Shown one piece after another: positions 14,621 through 15,939 of a stretch of 15,939 nucleotides of DNA. Within the stretch, counting starts at the first letter, position 1, and each line of letters begins with the position of its first letter. The notes beneath the pieces are model-generated. The model saw only the letters and a program-made list of their open reading frames with translations. It made no database searches and was not told the DNA's origin. The position numbers and the translations under genes were made by a program. Source of the DNA: Lentimicrobiaceae bacterium (lineage in GTDB: Bacteria; Bacteroidota; Bacteroidia; Bacteroidales; WCHB1-69); contig WQSU01000019.1 of the NCBI GenBank assembly GCA_009787675.1, forward strand, positions 1 through 15,939, read 5' to 3'.

Positions 14621-15430
14621 ATGAAAAAAATAGAAGAAACAGGGCATTTTTTAGCATCAAAAATGAAAAATAAACCACAAATCGGCATTATTTTAGGTTC
14701 CGGTTTGGGCGGTTTGGTACAACACTTGGATGTTGAAGAAGAGATTCCTTATCATACCATTCCTCATTTTCCAGTATCCACAGTAAAAGGACATCTCGGC
14801 GCTTTAATTTTTGGAAAAATGAATGGCGTGGACGTGATCGTTTGCAATGGTCGTTTTCATTTTTACGAAGGGTACACTATGCAGGAAGTAACATTTCCCA
14901 TTCAAGTAATGAAACAGCTGGGAATTAATAAATTAATAGTATCAAACGCAGCAGGCGGAATGAATCCTACCTTTAAAGTGGGCGATATTATGTTGATTCG
15001 AGATCATATTAACCTGTTCCCTACCAATCCATTACTCGGACCAAATGACGATACCGTGGGACCCCGTTTTTTAGATATGAGCGAAGCCTACTCTAAAAAA
15101 ATGTTAAAAATAGCGTTTGAATGCGCAAAAAAACTTGATATTCACGTACAAAACGGTGTTTATGTGGGCGTTACTGGTCCCTGTTTTGAGACTCCCGCTG
15201 AATATCGTATGTTTGCCATTATGGGTGGAGATGCAGTAGGCATGTCCACCGTTCCCGAAACGATTGTAGCGCGCCACCGCGGTATAGAAGTTTTTGGTTT
15301 ATCGGTGATTACAGATCTCGGCATTGTAGGGCAAGTGGAAAAAGTATCGCATGAAGAGGTGCTTCAAGCGGCTAATGTGGCGGGTCCTAAAATGGTGCAG
15401 TTAGTGTATGAAATGTTGCCTAAATTGTAA
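14621..15430 (+). CDS. punA: Purine nucleoside phosphorylase, trimeric class (PNP-I)
   Basis: This 269-residue cytoplasmic enzyme splits purine (deoxy)nucleosides with phosphate into base and (deoxy)ribose-1-phosphate for salvage. Marks of the trimeric PNP/MTAP family are ILGSGLGG with phosphate-binding Ser27, GRFHFYEGY with His80, SNAAGGMN (108-115), VTGPCFETPAEYRM with base-binding Glu190, GMSTVPE (207-213) and His244 in VSHEE. At the base-specificity site, where the human enzyme has Asn243 (SLITN), this protein has Asp232 (SVITD). That change is known in the human enzyme to allow 6-amino purines. MTA phosphorylase is less likely given the sequence pattern around SVITD. It follows leuS by 57 bases and may share its transcript. 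Downstream to 15508 I see no feature. Confidence 0.93.
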   Translation: MKKIEETGHFLASKMKNKPQIGIILGSGLGGLVQHLDVEEEIPYHTIPHFPVSTVKGHLGALIFGKMNGVDVIVCNGRFHFYEGYTMQEVTFPIQVMKQLGINKLIVSNAAGGMNPTFKVGDIMLIRDHINLFPTNPLLGPNDDTVGPRFLDMSEAYSKKMLKIAFECAKKLDIHVQNGVYVGVTGPCFETPAEYRMFAIMGGDAVGMSTVPETIVARHRGIEVFGLSVITDLGIVGQVEKVSHEEVLQAANVAGPKMVQLVYEMLPKL

Positions 15431-15508
15431 TTCTTATTTAATACTGATAATCTGGCAATGCAGGTGAGGGTACTCCTAAAAATTTTGATGCGGCTATGAA
15501 TATAAATT

Positions 15509-15939
15509 TTATATATCCAAATCGTCTAAAGGACTTTTAACATTTCTCAATTGACGGTTACTCACTTTAGCATAAATTTCGGTAGTTTTGATATCCTTAT
15601 GCCCTAACAGTTTTTGTATAAATACCATATCCGTTCCACACTCAAACAAATGGGTGGCGTAGCTGTGCCGCAGCCCATGAATTCCTACCGTATTTCGCTG
15701 ACTCGTAAACCCATACCATAACACAATTTCAGCATAAGCGAATGTTTACGATTTTTCACTTGAGCAAAAAGTTTGACAATATCGTTTTTGCTAATCACCT
15801 TAGGCAAAGAAGATTTCTTTTTAGGGCGGGGAATTTCATCAAAAAAAACCTTTTCGCGGTGTAATACTTGTTCAAAGTAGAATTTTACGGCATTAATACG
15901 ACTGTGGATCATATTTTCCGAAAGTTTTAATGTTTTTGT
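15509..15939 (-). pseudogene. Tyrosine recombinase (phage-type integrase) with internal deletion, 5' end beyond window
   Basis: Two minus-strand frames are pieces of one XerC/D-like integrase. The upstream piece (open to the right edge, ending at a TAG in 15683-15685) has the core-binding region and the first catalytic arginine in YGMGLRVSEIR. The downstream piece has HGLRHSYATH (HxxR), LLGHKDIKTTEIY with the second His and the nucleophile Tyr, and a normal C-terminus (SPLDDLDI). Family members carry roughly 80-100 residues between those parts, including the beta-hairpin lysine. Here GLRVSEI runs straight into VGIHGLRHSY with a frame change. The middle of the catalytic domain has been deleted, so the enzyme is inactive. 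Both pieces are otherwise well preserved, which suggests recent loss. Confidence 0.85.

Noticed and set aside
1..15939. CRISPR array or intact insertion sequence
   Set aside because: No regularly spaced direct repeats and no transposase or terminal inverted repeats were seen; the only mobile-type gene is the broken integrase.

Overview
The window looks like a chromosome piece from a member of the Bacteroidota, probably Bacteroidales-like. The evidence is AT-rich intergenic DNA, several upstream sites matching the Bacteroidota -7 element TAnnTTTG, almost no Shine-Dalgarno sequences, a leucyl-tRNA synthetase with the insertions usual in this phylum, and closest recognisable protein types typical of it. 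Housekeeping genes (aminotransferase, trxA, leuS, punA) are visibly richer in G+C than the accessory genes between about 2.1 and 4.5 kb and between 5.5 and 9.6 kb.

Layout. Positions 1-479 (minus) hold the start of a glutamine amidotransferase of the purine enzyme FGAM synthase, running off the left edge. It is divergent from a PLP-dependent aminotransferase at 696-2015 (plus). Next is an accessory block: a small DUF3791 protein, a decayed partner, then an unusual fused protein (PIN nuclease, GNAT acetyltransferase and PUA/EVE-like domains) overlapping an ASCH-domain gene (2629-4477). A minus-strand orphan ABC ATPase of the iron/haem/cobalamin type and a tRNA-Gln(CTG) follow. A second accessory block on the plus strand has an AlbA_2/HATPase (Schlafen-like) regulator, a flavodoxin, a DUF1905-YdeI protein and a class II Fic AMP-transferase. 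The Fic gene is preceded by two tandem operator-like sites and followed by a scrap of a second DUF1905 gene and a strong bidirectional terminator at 9699-9732.

From 9751 the content is core-like: a POT-family oligopeptide transporter and thioredoxin on the minus strand (probably one unit), divergent from leuS, then a purine nucleoside phosphorylase. The right end is a tyrosine recombinase pseudogene with an internal deletion.

How the parts fit. The purine theme appears at both ends (de novo FGAM synthase glutaminase; salvage phosphorylase), but nothing links them in one operon. The best candidate for an undescribed system is the PIN-GNAT-PUA fusion with its overlapping ASCH partner. It combines an RNA-cleaving fold, an acetyl-transfer fold and two RNA/modified-base-binding PUA-like folds in one translationally coupled pair. 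It lies next to DUF3791 remnants and not far from other accessory or defence-associated families (Fic, AlbA_2). This functional reading is inference from domain content only.
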